This document shows, one piece after another, positions 1 through 8,938 of a DNA stretch of 46,726 nt (the first letter of the stretch is position 1; the number at the start of each line of letters is the position of its first letter). The position numbers and the translations under genes are program-made. The notes beneath the pieces are model-generated. The model was not told the origin of the DNA. It did not search any database and saw only the letters and a program-made list of their open reading frames with translations. This DNA is from an uncultured Eubacteriales bacterium (GTDB lineage: Bacteria > Bacillota > Clostridia > Oscillospirales > Ruminococcaceae): contig OMXI01000020.1 of assembly GCA_900314975.1 (NCBI GenBank), forward strand, positions 1-46,726, given 5' to 3'.

Positions 1-833
1 GTGAAAGTCATCAATGCAGGTCAGCACATCTTTAAGGTAGTAGATGTTTGAGAGTATGCTGTTGGCTGTGTCGTGAAAACTCATGGGCAGGTCGCTTGCT
101 GTGAACCTTCCGAAGAAGGACAGAAACAGTGCTGCGAGTGTTGACTTTCTCGAGCCTGTCTTTCCGATAAGTGCAGTCACAAACTTGGGTTCACAGCCTG
201 CCTCTTTTAGAAAATGACACAGCGGAGAGAGAAAAGTAAGTGCCAGCATCGGCAGCATAACTCTGTCGGGAGCAATACTTTTTTCAAGCATAGCAGAAAC
301 AAGAACAGGCTCATCGGGCGAACACTTTTTGCTGAAGCAGTATCGGTTGAGCTTGCCTTGCAGCTCTACTGTGTACGGACTGTTCTCATTGGGCATCAGG
401 AACACATACTCTCCGTCTATCAGCTTCCAGCCTGTCTGTGCGTACACAGTTTCCTTTTTGTATTCAGCCTTGGTCTGCATGATAGCATAGCTTATCCTTG
501 CCAGAGTGTTCTGTTTCGGCGGAGCAGCACCCTGCTGTCCCCACCTTTGCAGCAGCCATTTCCCAGCTGATCGGTGAGAACATCACCGCTTTTGTGAACA
601 GCGGATATGAGGAACTTCTTTTTTTCTTCTGTTCCGTCATCGTATGTGATCTCGGCTTTCAGCACGGGTACAAAGTCGGCAAGCTTTACATACTCGGTCT
701 TGTTCTTGACCGTCACCTCCTCGTAAAGGCAGCCGTCTTTTACAATGTAAGGCTGCTCATAGACACTTCGGTCTATGCCGGTTTCAATTGGTTCTTGTGC
801 GATCTGATTTTCATTCATTCTATCATCCTCCAT
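1..833 (-). pseudogene. DUF927-family replication protein, frameshifted, runs off left edge
   Basis: The minus-strand reading starts with an ATG at 833 and matches the N-terminus of the intact DUF927 protein at 24189-26003: both have a CLYE motif and an EITYDDGTE block followed by KKxF. Around 575-595 the reading frame is lost. The next matching block (KWLLQRWG) is in another frame, and about 15 residues present in the intact paralogue are missing, so a small out-of-frame deletion is likely. Downstream of the break the second frame keeps matching the paralogue (TGWKLIDGEYVFLMP, then CEPKFVTALIGKTGSRKST, the Walker A region) up to position 1. The gene therefore probably once encoded a full ATPase and is now dead. 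It marks the end of an older mobile element related to the one at 18.6-43 kb. Confidence 0.8.
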
Positions 834-841
834 TTCTTTTT

Positions 842-1014
842 ACGCATTACACGCATTACATCTGCCGCAAAGCAAGCAGCTAAAGGCTCTGCGTACTTCT
901 TTCTTCGTATTACACACAGCATACGCTCGCATTACAGGTATTACACGCCTTACGCACGCATTACAGCTTTCAGCCCAAAGATACGCCGTTTCCGTGGACT
1001 GTAAGGCGTGTAAG
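842..1014. repeat. Short CGYATTAC repeats upstream of the DUF927 pseudogene
   Basis: Immediately 5' of the DUF927 reading there are about six copies of CGCATTAC, CGTATTAC or CGCCTTAC-like octamers, two of them back to back (ACGCATTAC at 842-850 and 851-859), others near 906, 928, 938, 945 and 957. The spacing is irregular. By position they resemble iterons or operator sites of a plasmid-like replication gene. This is inferred from location only. Confidence 0.45.
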
Positions 1015-2074
1015 ACGAAGTTGAGAGTATGGGCGCGATTTTTCGCAGCAGCCGATAGCCTGCATAGCTATCTCGTGCACTCCCATTGCCTGCGACGGTT
1101 TTATCACGCTCGGACTGTGGCTGAGTGCAGGTATCCGCTTCCGACTTTCATCGCTAATCTGAATTTGCGTTATTCAGAACAACTTACTGTTGGCTGGCAC
1201 GGCTCACCACCCCGCCATCGAAAGCAACGTAACTGCTGCGGCACTATTCAATTTTCAAGATGCTGAAATATTTTTTCCCACTTGTATAGGGAGAGATATC
1301 GGGGTTTTTACAAGTCTGAATTTTGAAATTGTAATAATTTTTGTAGGCTTGCATAATAAACCAAACATTGAATTGTGGAAAAACACAACGGTTTTAGCTT
1401 GAACTCTCTGTGCGGCATACTGATGAAAAATGGCAAAACAAAAAAGACTCTGTTTACATATCCACACGAACTTCAACAGGGTATAGTTATCCTGTCGGCG
1501 GTTTCCCGCTTGTTCGTGCCGAATATGTAAACAGAGCCTCCTATTCATTAGATTTCGTTGCCGATAAAAGTGGCACTTCAGGTATTTGGTTTTTTGTCGG
1601 AATTTCTTGGTTCCTGTCTTTAATTATATATTATCTGCTAGTGTGCGTCAAGACTTCCTGCGGTTCGCCGGATCAATTTTGTAGAGCTGCACAAGCGTCA
1701 AGTTGTGAGCGTTTACGAACAGAAGCAATTGCAGAGCAAACAGCGCAGGTAAAGGATTTGAGTATGTTTTTGTCCAACGGGGATTTTTCATAAAATGATA
1801 CAATACAAAAAACACTTCAAGACAGCACAAGTTACGACAGGTTTTTCAACGGGTGCAATTTTGTGCAGGGTGACGAAAAACAGAGCTCACTTTTGGAGTG
1901 AACTCTTCTTTATATTTGTTATAAATCAGATGTTGACATCGCTGCTGACAAGAGTTAACATACAACACCACAGCGGTGACAGACTCGTATAATATATCAA
2001 CATACGAATCTCACCTTAAGTCCCACGCACCTACGCCGTTTGCACTGATTGGATGACCACAATTCCGACCATAA
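1015..2074. other. About 1 kb without a convincing gene
   Basis: Short open frames occur on both strands but none has a good ribosome binding site, a recognisable motif or a homologue elsewhere in the window. The only clear structure is the inverted repeat at 1448-1536, listed separately. The stretch lies between two decayed mobile-element genes and is probably decayed element DNA. Confidence 0.5.
1448..1536. other. Nested inverted repeats, potential three-way-junction RNA or DNA structure
   Basis: A perfect 14 bp arm, 1448-1461 (CTCTGTTTACATAT), pairs with 1523-1536. A further 7 bp, 1465-1471 (CACGAAC), pairs with 1512-1518 across a small internal loop. Inside lie two more hairpins, 1476-1483 with 1488-1495 and 1498-1501 with 1506-1509. 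The arrangement is that of a three-way junction. No T-run follows, so it is not a simple terminator. The function is unknown. Confidence 0.6.
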
Positions 2075-2720
2075 TCACAGAGTCAAATACAGCTTTTCGA
2101 GCTGCTGCTTTTTGAACTGCATATCCGAGTGAACATACCTGTCAAGCGTGATCTTTACGCTCGAATGCCCGAGCAGCTCGCTCAGACTTTTGACATCAAC
2201 GCCGCTCTTGACGCACTGCGTTGCGAATGTGTGCCGCAGAGTGTGAAAACTGCGATATGGCACGTTTATGCACTTCAGAAACGACCTGTATCGCTCGGTG
2301 TAAGTTCTCGGCTCAGTGGGCTTTGGCGAACAGGTCAGAAAGAAAATCTCGTCAGAACAGAGCTGTTTGAGCATCGTGATTCCACCTAGCAAAAAGCTCG
2401 GAATTTGAACATCACGAAATTATTGGCGGCTCTTTGGCGTGTCGATTACTATCGCAGTTTTGTGCTCTGCATTACTCGGATCAGCAATCCTGAACAGTGT
2501 TTTTGTGATGTGAATGACCTGCGCTTCAAGGTCAAAATCTCCCCACTGTAACGCACAAAGTTCGCCTATTCGCAAGCCTGTGAACAGCGTCAGAACAATG
2601 CCAAGCTCATTGCTGTTTTGCAAATCTGCATTAATTCGTATCCTGCAGATCTACAGCTCACTTAACACGGAGATCTCGGTGTGCTCCCCTTTCGGCAGGG
2701 TGATGTGCTTTCCGCAGCAG
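2075..2720 (-). pseudogene. Tyrosine recombinase (phage-type integrase) with two in-frame stops
   Basis: One minus-strand frame carries the catalytic half of a tyrosine recombinase. It has TGLRIGELCALQW with the first catalytic Arg, then HTLRHTF with the HxxR motif, then LLGHSSVKITLDRYVH with the second His and the nucleophilic Tyr. The same frame is interrupted by TAG just upstream of the Arg block (near 2655) and by TAA after DTPKSRQ (near 2418). Because the frame continues on both sides of each stop, these are nonsense mutations, not frameshifts. The N-terminal arm-binding domain cannot be followed. It probably belonged to the same dead element as the DUF927 fragment at 1-833. Confidence 0.85.
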
Positions 2721-2830
2721 CTCCTTTCTTTTGTTTTCAAATCAAAAACATCTTTTGAACATTTTGTCGCAAGACCAACAAAAACAGAAAAAAGTGTCGT
2801 TCTTACAGCGGGATATAGGTAAACTTGTTG

Positions 2831-2859
2831 TTGTAAAACCAACACAGTGTTGATATAAT
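2831..2859 (+). promoter_or_regulatory. Promoter of the MMPL transporter with overlapping palindrome
   Basis: A TTGTAA -35 (2831-2836), a 17 bp spacer and a perfect TATAAT -10 (2854-2859) lie 33 bp upstream of the MMPL start. The spacer contains the 13 bp palindrome CAACACAGTGTTG (2840-2852). A dimeric repressor bound there would block the promoter. The TetR protein encoded downstream is the obvious candidate, but that link is inference. Confidence 0.6.
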
Positions 2860-2891
2860 AGACCTATCACCGAACGAAAGAAGGAACTATT

Positions 2892-5045
2892 TTGAGAAAA
2901 GCAGCAGAACTCATAGTGCAAAAAAGAAAGGCAGTATATGTCGTTTTTGCACTGCTGATGATACTGAGCGTTTTCGGTATCTTCAGCAGCAATATCAACT
3001 ACGATATGTCAAAATATCTCGCATCGGATTCAGATGTCAAAAAAGGCATGGAGATAATGGAAGATGAATTCGGCGAGAATTCTGCGATAATCGTTATGTT
3101 TGACGACCTCGACGAAAAACAGCAGCTTGCCCGCCAGCAGGAACTTGGCAAGATAGATAACGTCAAGAACGTCGTGTTTGACGCCAAGGACGAGCGCTAT
3201 CAGAAAGACGGTCACTCAAAGTATATGGTCACTATCAGCGCCGATACATACTCCGACGATTCACGTCAGGTGCTCAAGGATATCAAGGACAAATACGGCG
3301 ACGATGCATATGTCAGCGGTGCAGTCGTCGATAACGACAAAATGATCTCCACGCTCGTCAAAGAGCTTCCCGTCATCATTGCGATCGTCGGCGCAGTGAT
3401 TTTCATTATCCTGCTGATAATGTGCAGCTCGTGGATAGAGCCTATCATTTATCTTGTCTGCATCGGCGCAGCGATAGCTTTGAATATGGGCAGCAACGTG
3501 CTGCTGCCGTCAGTGTCGTTCATGACATTCGCGATCTGTGGTCTGCTCCAGCTCGGCCTGTCGATAGACTATTCCATAATGCTGATGAACAGATATGCAC
3601 AGGAAAAACAGCGTGTTTCAACAAGCGAGGACGCAATGATAAGAGCGCTCGCAAGATCTTTCGCACCTGTCTCGGGCAGCTCGGTAACGACCATTGTCGG
3701 TCTGCTTGCGCTCGTGTTTATGAGCTTCAAAATAGGACAGGATATGGGCATAGTGCTCGCAAAGGGCGTGTTTATCAGCCTTATTTCTATCCTCACGCTC
3801 CTGCCGGGTCTTGTCGTTACGTTCGATAAACTGCTCGAAAAAACCAAAAAGAAGACATTGCGTATCCCTATGAACAAAGCGATGAAAGTCGTTACAAAGC
3901 TCGGCTTGGTGATCGTTCCTGCGGTCATCGTGCTCGTTTGCTATTCGTTTGCAAAGAAAGACGATGTCGATGTCAACTTCCTCAAATCCTTTGACAATGA
4001 GGAGCAGGAGTACACCGAGGAATGCTTCGGTCTCGACAGCCAGCTCGTCTTGCTGTATGAAAACACCGAGTCCGCTGAGAAAGTCGGCGAGTACGTTGCG
4101 TGGCTTGAAAAGCGTGACGATGTCTCTGCCGTGCAGGACTATTCCAACACCCTCGGCAAACAGCTGACTGCGCAGGAGGCTGCCGTATCGCTCGGCTTTG
4201 ATGAACAGCAGGCACAGATGATGTTCGGTATGCTCGGCAAGGAAACAATGAATATCGAGGAGCTTCTCGCTGCCGCCGAACAGATGCTGCAAAGCTATCC
4301 CGACGAGGAAAAGCTCGCACAGATAAAAGAAGCTAAAAAGCTCATCGATGACAATAAGGGTCAGATGCTCGGCAAGGATCACAACCGTATGGTCATAAAT
4401 ATCAAGCACGCCGCAGAGGGCGATGAAACATACGACGCAGTCGGCAGCCTTATCGACCGGGCGGAGAGCACGTTCAGCGAAAAGCATTATTTTGTCGGCG
4501 ACTGCGTCATGGCAAAGGAGATGCACGACGGCTTCGGCAAGGAGCTGAATTTTATCACCATCATCACCGCAGCTGCGATTTTCGTGGTCGTTATCTTCAC
4601 CTTCCGCTCCATATTCAGCTCAGCGCTGCTCGTCGTCGTCATTCAGGCAGCCGTCTACATCACTACATTTATGATAGTGCTGTTCGGCTTCTCGGTCAAC
4701 TATATCGCACAGATACTTGTCCAGTGTATCCTTATGGGCGCCACGATCGACTACGGTATCCTGTTCATCTGCAACTATATCGAAAAGCGTCAGGCTTATG
4801 ACAAAGACGAAGCACTCGGCATCGCTATGACAAGCTCTGTCAAGACCATACTCACCTCATCGCTGATACTCATCGGCTGCTGCCTGATAACAGGTCTTAT
4901 GATGTCGCAGAAAGCTATCTCTCAGGCGTGCACCATGATAGCCTGCGGAACTGCGATATCAGCATTCATGATAGTGTTCGTTCTGCCCGTGCTCGTGCGC
5001 TTCACGGATAAGCTCGCCATAAAACAGTTCGGCAGAAAGCAGTAA
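2892..5045 (+). CDS. MMPL/RND-superfamily transporter
   Basis: This 717-residue membrane protein has the two-fold repeat of the MMPL (RND) family: a first membrane helix near the N-terminus, an extracytoplasmic loop region, a block of about five helices, then a repeat of the same plan. The helix motifs GLSIDYSI in the first half and GATIDYGI in the second carry the Asp-Tyr pair thought to relay protons in this family. Such proteins export lipids, peptides or hydrophobic toxicants using the proton gradient. Translation starts at TTG, 6 nt after AAGGA; no better-placed ATG is seen. It is followed after 54 bp by a TetR regulator, a common efflux-plus-regulator pairing. The substrate cannot be predicted. 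Confidence 0.9.
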   Translation: MRKAAELIVQKRKAVYVVFALLMILSVFGIFSSNINYDMSKYLASDSDVKKGMEIMEDEFGENSAIIVMFDDLDEKQQLARQQELGKIDNVKNVVFDAKDERYQKDGHSKYMVTISADTYSDDSRQVLKDIKDKYGDDAYVSGAVVDNDKMISTLVKELPVIIAIVGAVIFIILLIMCSSWIEPIIYLVCIGAAIALNMGSNVLLPSVSFMTFAICGLLQLGLSIDYSIMLMNRYAQEKQRVSTSEDAMIRALARSFAPVSGSSVTTIVGLLALVFMSFKIGQDMGIVLAKGVFISLISILTLLPGLVVTFDKLLEKTKKKTLRIPMNKAMKVVTKLGLVIVPAVIVLVCYSFAKKDDVDVNFLKSFDNEEQEYTEECFGLDSQLVLLYENTESAEKVGEYVAWLEKRDDVSAVQDYSNTLGKQLTAQEAAVSLGFDEQQAQMMFGMLGKETMNIEELLAAAEQMLQSYPDEEKLAQIKEAKKLIDDNKGQMLGKDHNRMVINIKHAAEGDETYDAVGSLIDRAESTFSEKHYFVGDCVMAKEMHDGFGKELNFITIITAAAIFVVVIFTFRSIFSSALLVVVIQAAVYITTFMIVLFGFSVNYIAQILVQCILMGATIDYGILFICNYIEKRQAYDKDEALGIAMTSSVKTILTSSLILIGCCLITGLMMSQKAISQACTMIACGTAISAFMIVFVLPVLVRFTDKLAIKQFGRKQ

Positions 5046-5049
5046 TGCG

Positions 5050-5078
5050 TTGACATTTGTGCGCAGTTAAGTTATAAT
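5050..5078 (+). promoter_or_regulatory. Perfect-consensus sigma-70 promoter for the tetR gene
   Basis: TTGACA (5050-5055), a 17 bp spacer and TATAAT (5073-5078) lie just after the MMPL stop codon and 21 bp upstream of the TetR start. All twelve hexamer bases match consensus, so the regulator probably has its own strong promoter instead of relying on read-through from the transporter. Confidence 0.8.
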
Positions 5079-5099
5079 CATATCCGGGGGGGCGGTATC

Positions 5100-5675
5100 G
5101 TGAATTCAAGTGATAATCAGCGTGTAAAGCTAAGCAAGCGTCTGCTTCGTGAAAGCCTGATAAGGCTGCTCGAACAGCACCATATCTATGAGATAACAGT
5201 CAGTCAGCTGTGCACCGCCGCACAGATAAACCGTTCCACTTTCTATAAGTATTATAATAATGTCCGTGAGATATACGAGGAGATAAAGAACGAGGCGCTC
5301 TCTGCCTGTGCAGCCTGCGTCGCCACTGTCGATTCACAGGACTACGAGACCATCATAAAGCGTACCGAAGAACTGCTTGCGCATATAAAAGAAAATGCCG
5401 ACATTTTCAGACTTCTGCTTGAAAACAGCAAGGACGGAGAGTTTTCGTATAAGCTCGTGGAGAATACCGTGGGTGCTGTCACAAAAATGTATAAGCCTGT
5501 GCTCGGCAGCAAGAAAAGGTATGCGCAGTATCTTTCACTGTTTGTTGTCTCGGGTGCGCTTTCTGTTATGAAAAAATGGCTCGATACAGGCATGAAAGAA
5601 AGTCCTCGTGAGCTTGCAAAGCTGATACTGTATATCGCCGACGAACGCTTCAGGAATACCAGTCCTGTACCATAG
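5100..5675 (+). CDS. TetR/AcrR-family transcriptional regulator
   Basis: The 191-residue protein begins with a TetR-type helix-turn-helix (about residues 10-57: LLEQHHIYEITVSQLC, then INRSTFYKYYNNVREIY), in which the Thr-Phe-Tyr-x-Tyr-Tyr turn is the family hallmark. The remaining two thirds is an all-helical ligand-binding and dimerisation domain without recognisable specificity. It starts at GTG behind a G-rich ribosome binding site. It lies directly downstream of the MMPL transporter, so its likely job is ligand-released repression of that transporter, possibly through the palindrome at 2840-2852. This is inferred from gene order. Confidence 0.9.
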   Translation: MNSSDNQRVKLSKRLLRESLIRLLEQHHIYEITVSQLCTAAQINRSTFYKYYNNVREIYEEIKNEALSACAACVATVDSQDYETIIKRTEELLAHIKENADIFRLLLENSKDGEFSYKLVENTVGAVTKMYKPVLGSKKRYAQYLSLFVVSGALSVMKKWLDTGMKESPRELAKLILYIADERFRNTSPVP

Positions 5676-5676
5676 C

Positions 5677-5715
5677 AAAAGACGGTAGGGAGAACCGCTC
5701 TCCCTGCCGTCTTTT
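5677..5715 (+). terminator. Rho-independent terminator after tetR
   Basis: A 17 bp stem (5677-5693 with 5699-5715, one G-U pair) with a 5 nt loop ends in TTTT. It starts one base after the tetR stop codon. The A-run on the 5' arm would let it also work for transcripts coming from the right. Confidence 0.9.
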
Positions 5716-5763
5716 CAAATTTATCCTATTGATCACTTTTTTGCTATCGTAACAGGCGAGTTT

Positions 5764-5967
5764 GTGCGGAGCGATATAAAGTCAGAGCGATATGTTTTTA
5801 AGCAGGACGAACGATATACCGCAGAAATTCGCTTCGGCGGCGCAGGAGGAGCATCATATAAGCTGTATGTATCAATGCTCGACAGAAATACGCCGGGATG
5901 CGATGATGTGATCGGCAGAGATTACAGAAAGCTCTGTCCGTGGGCAGAAATAATCAGCTTTCAGTGA
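5764..5967 (+). CDS. Small hypothetical ORF or protein fragment (67 aa)
   Basis: The open frame has plausible codon use (RYVFKQDERYTAEIRFGG) and a Cys/Trp-containing tail, but starts at GTG with only a weak AGGCGAG upstream. It may be the C-terminal remnant of a longer protein whose 5' part was lost at the tetR terminator. No family is recognised. It ends about 55 bp before the next gene. Confidence 0.35.
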   Translation: MRSDIKSERYVFKQDERYTAEIRFGGAGGASYKLYVSMLDRNTPGCDDVIGRDYRKLCPWAEIISFQ

Positions 5968-6022
5968 AGATAACATTTCCGTCAAAGTGGAATAAATCAA
6001 CCAATCCGTTGGAGATGATCTT

Positions 6023-6637
6023 GTGTTTGAGAAAAAATATCGTTACTATCTCGTGCAGTTTGATAATGGCAGAACTGCGTGGTATCGCTCGGACGAGGGC
6101 GGATATAAAGCAGGCATGAAAGTTATCGTCCCGATCACCGGTAACGGAATGTGGGATATCGCCCTGATCGCCGAGGCAAAACGCTTTGCGCAAAAGCAGC
6201 TTCCGTGCCCGCTGACACAAACGGCAGGTATCGTCTGTAAGGCTGGCATCACCGCAAAGCATAAGGTCAAAGCCCACAATGACCGGCTCGCAAAATGTAA
6301 ACAAAAGGCCATAGATATCTCGACCATGAGTGTCAGAACACGCAAAGGCACCGTCAGCTATGTCACCTGTAAAGAGGAATGGGAGCTTTTCCGCAGAAAA
6401 TTCGGCAGGAAAGTAAGACTGATAGAGAGCTGCCCGCCAGTAAAGTTTTCGCAGATCCCAAGACAAGCACAAAAGGCATATAAAAACGAGAAATTTGAAG
6501 AACTCAATAGCTTTATGAAACTCATGAAGGACAGAGGTGCAAGGCAGCCTGAATACTCAAGCAGAGGAAAACTCACTGCTGCGATAGCTGTCAAGTATCC
6601 ACAGATCATTAAGGTGCCAAAAGCCGGACCTTTGTAA
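6023..6637 (+). CDS. Hypothetical protein with PSP1/PriA-N-like beginning (204 aa)
   Basis: The start is GTG at 6023 with GGAG 8 nt upstream. Residues about 6-60 (YYLVQFDNGRTAWYRSD, then GMKVIVPITGNGMWDIALI) follow the pattern of the small beta-rich domain found in PSP1 proteins and at the N-terminus of PriA: a short beta motif, a Gly-rich turn and then a V-I-V strand. The middle has several Cys residues (residues about 62-75 and 116) and the C-terminal third is Lys-rich and helical. I do not recognise the full-length family, and the PSP1/PriA similarity is weak. It appears to be transcribed alone; an AT-rich gap follows. Confidence 0.55.
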   Translation: MFEKKYRYYLVQFDNGRTAWYRSDEGGYKAGMKVIVPITGNGMWDIALIAEAKRFAQKQLPCPLTQTAGIVCKAGITAKHKVKAHNDRLAKCKQKAIDISTMSVRTRKGTVSYVTCKEEWELFRRKFGRKVRLIESCPPVKFSQIPRQAQKAYKNEKFEELNSFMKLMKDRGARQPEYSSRGKLTAAIAVKYPQIIKVPKAGPL

Positions 6638-6833
6638 TTTGATGACTATATTATAATACTTAAGAATAGAAAAATGTATGACAATTATTGTCTTGATTAT
6701 ACTTGGATATGCTCTAAACGAAAGAGAATACTATAAAGTCCCATATTATCAATGATATTGTATCACATTTAAACAATTATTACAAGTATTGCAACAATTA
6801 TCAAATGATAAATGTTCAATAGTGGTTTATCTA

Positions 6834-7193
6834 TTAATGATAAAAAGATTTAATACACACTGTCGTATTACCACCTTTCGAGCCTTTGCCAATTATAACA
6901 ACAAGTATAATTAGCGTATACTCAAGCACTGGGCTGTTCATCTCGACTTTGTACAAGTCACTCGCAGGATCGCCATTCTTTTTGCACGGTTCTATACTTG
7001 CATCTGACACGATGCTCCACGCTCTGCCGTCCTCGTCGTAGATCTTGTACTTGTCATAGCTGCCGCCGATATGCTCAACCGAACCGCCAAGCACATCTCG
7101 GATAGCCTTTGCAGCAGAGCAGCGGGTTATTCCCGTCATCTCGATCTCAATGCCGAACCGCCTGTTTTTGATACCTTCAAAGTTTCCAGCCAT
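6834..7193 (-). pseudogene. Truncated amidoligase-like gene
   Basis: ATG at 7193 follows a strong GGAGGTGA. The N-terminus contains RRFGIEIEMTG, typical of the putative amidoligase family (COG/PF12224-like, related to glutamine synthetase-fold ligases). About 70 more residues follow, ending at YKVEMNSPVLEY. Family members normally run to about 250-300 residues. Here homology stops near 6920 and is followed by a hydrophobic, low-complexity tail to 6834. The catalytic C-terminal two thirds is missing, so the gene is very probably dead. The same frame is open upstream across the ribosome binding site into the remnant at 7194-7590. Confidence 0.7.
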
Positions 7194-7590
7194 GATTTCA
7201 CCTCCTCTCATTGAATTTTGGGCACAAAAAAACTCGTACCTATAGGATAAATCCAAAAGATACGAGCAATCGAAGTATTCTATATATTGTTTAAACCAGT
7301 TTTCAATAATTAACCGGCCTTCATCTTTATCTATTCCGCTGTCTTTAGATATTGCCTAGATTTCCCGCAGAACAGAATCTTTTGCAATATTATTTATCAT
7401 GTTTTTATAAGCAAACATTTTCTCCTCAGTTTTAAAGGTCTTGATTACCTTTACACTATGCAGAAGATATTTCTATAACAATTCGAGAACCATAATTCAC
7501 CCGTAATGATCTATAACTTTTGCCTAAATAACTTCCTAATAATCTCATTGTGCATCTCCATTTTACAATTCATCACTTAGTTGTCTAACT
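7194..7590 (-). pseudogene. Decayed coding remnant upstream of the amidoligase fragment
   Basis: The minus strand reads as a protein-like sequence (KTFKTEEKMFAYKN, then ISKDSGIDKDEGRLI, then ENWFKQYIEYFDCS) interrupted by a TAG near 7360 and frame changes near 7450-7500. It joins the amidoligase frame without a stop. No family is recognised. It looks like a chromosomal gene in decay. Confidence 0.4.
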
Positions 7591-7885
7591 AAAAGCTGTA
7601 ATCCAAGTATTTGGCAGGCTATTTACTATCTGGTTCAAAACAGAAATTGTTTCCGATAAAAATCGGGCGTCTGTTTCTGATCAAGGTTGTTCCCGTATAT
7701 CCCAAACAGCAGTACAGGACTTAGCTGCAGGCTTCAAAGCAAAGTTGAGATCATCTTGCCAATATTGTTCAGTTCATCACCGCTGAAACCAAAATAAAGC
7801 AAGAAAATGTGACTATGCTTGATCATAAAAATATTGGCTATGACTTTGAATCGGAATTTCAGTCGGTTAGAAACTATGACTTTCA
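7591..7885 (-). other. Degenerate stretch between pseudogenes
   Basis: No intact gene is seen. A short minus-strand protein-like stretch (LLYFGFSGDELNNIGKMI, around 7740-7810) is visible but is broken by stops on both sides. This seems to be more decayed coding DNA downstream of the leucine-rich repeat locus. Confidence 0.35.
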
Positions 7886-8929
7886 TTACTGTTCATCGTC
7901 AACATCTGGCGATCCGTTTGTTGTTATGATCTTTGCCTTGTCTGAGATCCCGTTGAAAACACTATTGGTTACTCCCATCACGCTTTTTGGTATCGTGATA
8001 GAGTTTAGGCTTGTGCAGCCCTCGAAAGCAAACTTGCCTATATCTGTCACGCTGTCCGGTATAGTAACCGAGGTCAGGCTTGTACATCCTTTAAAAGCAT
8101 TCATTCCGATTTCCGTTACGCTGTCTGGTATAGTTATTGATGTCAAGCTTGTACAGCCATAGAAAGCATCATCTCTTATAATTGTCACGCTGTCGGGTAT
8201 AGTGATCGATGTCAGGCTTGTGCAGCCCTGGAAAGCACCGTAGTATATATAAGTCACGCTATCGGGTATTGTGACCGAGCATAAATCGGTGCAGCCCTTG
8301 AAAGCATCACTTTCTATCATCGTAACGCTGTTAGGTATCGTGATCGAGATCAGGCTTGTGCAACCATGGAAAGCACCGTGGCTTATTTTAGTCACGCCGT
8401 CGGGTATAGTAACAGAAGTAAGACTGCTGCACCCTTTGAACGCACGGTAGTCTATTTCTGATACACTATTGGGTATAGTAACTGATGTCAAGCTTGAGCA
8501 GCCCATGAAAGCATACTCGCCTATACTCTTCACACTGCCAGGTATATTTACGGTGGTCAGGCCGGGTGCACAAAGAATGACCATGGTTTTATTCTTGTTC
8601 AGGATCAAGTTATTCTCCTGAAAGCAGACTCGCGTATAAACCTCACGCTGTCGGGTATATTGACCGATGCCAGTCTTGTGCAGCCATAGAAAGCACAGTG
8701 GCTTATTCTAGTCACGCTGTCGGGTATAGTAACAGAAGTAAGACTGCTGCACCCTGCGAACGCACCGGCGTCTATTTCTGATACACTATTGGGTATAGTA
8801 ACTGAGGTCAAGCTTGAGCAGCCCCAGAAAGCACACATGCCTATACTCTTCACACTGCCAGGTATATTTACGGTGGTCAGGCCGGGTGCACAAAGAATGA
8901 CCATGGTTTTATTCTTGTTCAGGATCAAG
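7886..8929 (-). pseudogene. Out-of-frame 3' part of the leucine-rich repeat gene
   Basis: Two further blocks of the same BspA-type leucine-rich repeats (units ending IPDSVT-I-AF-GC-SL) continue downstream of the 415-aa protein but in shifted frames: roughly 8605-8938 and 7886-8618. Each block begins with the same non-repeat insert (NNLILNKNKTMVILC), which looks like the internal capping insert seen in BspA proteins. Neither block has a ribosome binding site of its own. They are best explained as the former C-terminal half of one long gene, knocked out of frame by duplication (see the repeat at 8299-8938). The last block ends in an acidic tail (SPDVDDEQ), perhaps the original C-terminus. Confidence 0.7.
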
Positions 8930-8938
8930 TTATTCTCC
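8299..8938 (-). repeat. About 320 bp near-tandem duplication inside the leucine-rich repeat locus
   Basis: The block ending at 8938 and the block ending at 8618 are offset by exactly 320 bp and are almost identical for about 250 bp, including an identical stretch of roughly 100 bp around 8520-8618 / 8840-8938. Because 320 is not a multiple of three, each junction changes the reading frame. Both junctions share the sequence GGAGAATAAC. Confidence 0.85.

Noticed and set aside
214-570. Plus-strand ORF at the left edge
   Set aside because: It is antisense to the DUF927 pseudogene, whose homology to the intact copy is clear on the minus strand.
2075-2720. Stop-codon reassignment or readthrough in the integrase frame
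   Set aside because: Two different stops (TAG and TAA) interrupt it, and all intact genes in the window use TAA, TAG and TGA as normal stops. Pseudogene is simpler.
3618-4526. 302-codon minus-strand frame inside the MMPL gene
   Set aside because: Antisense shadow of a high-confidence transporter, no ribosome binding site or motif.
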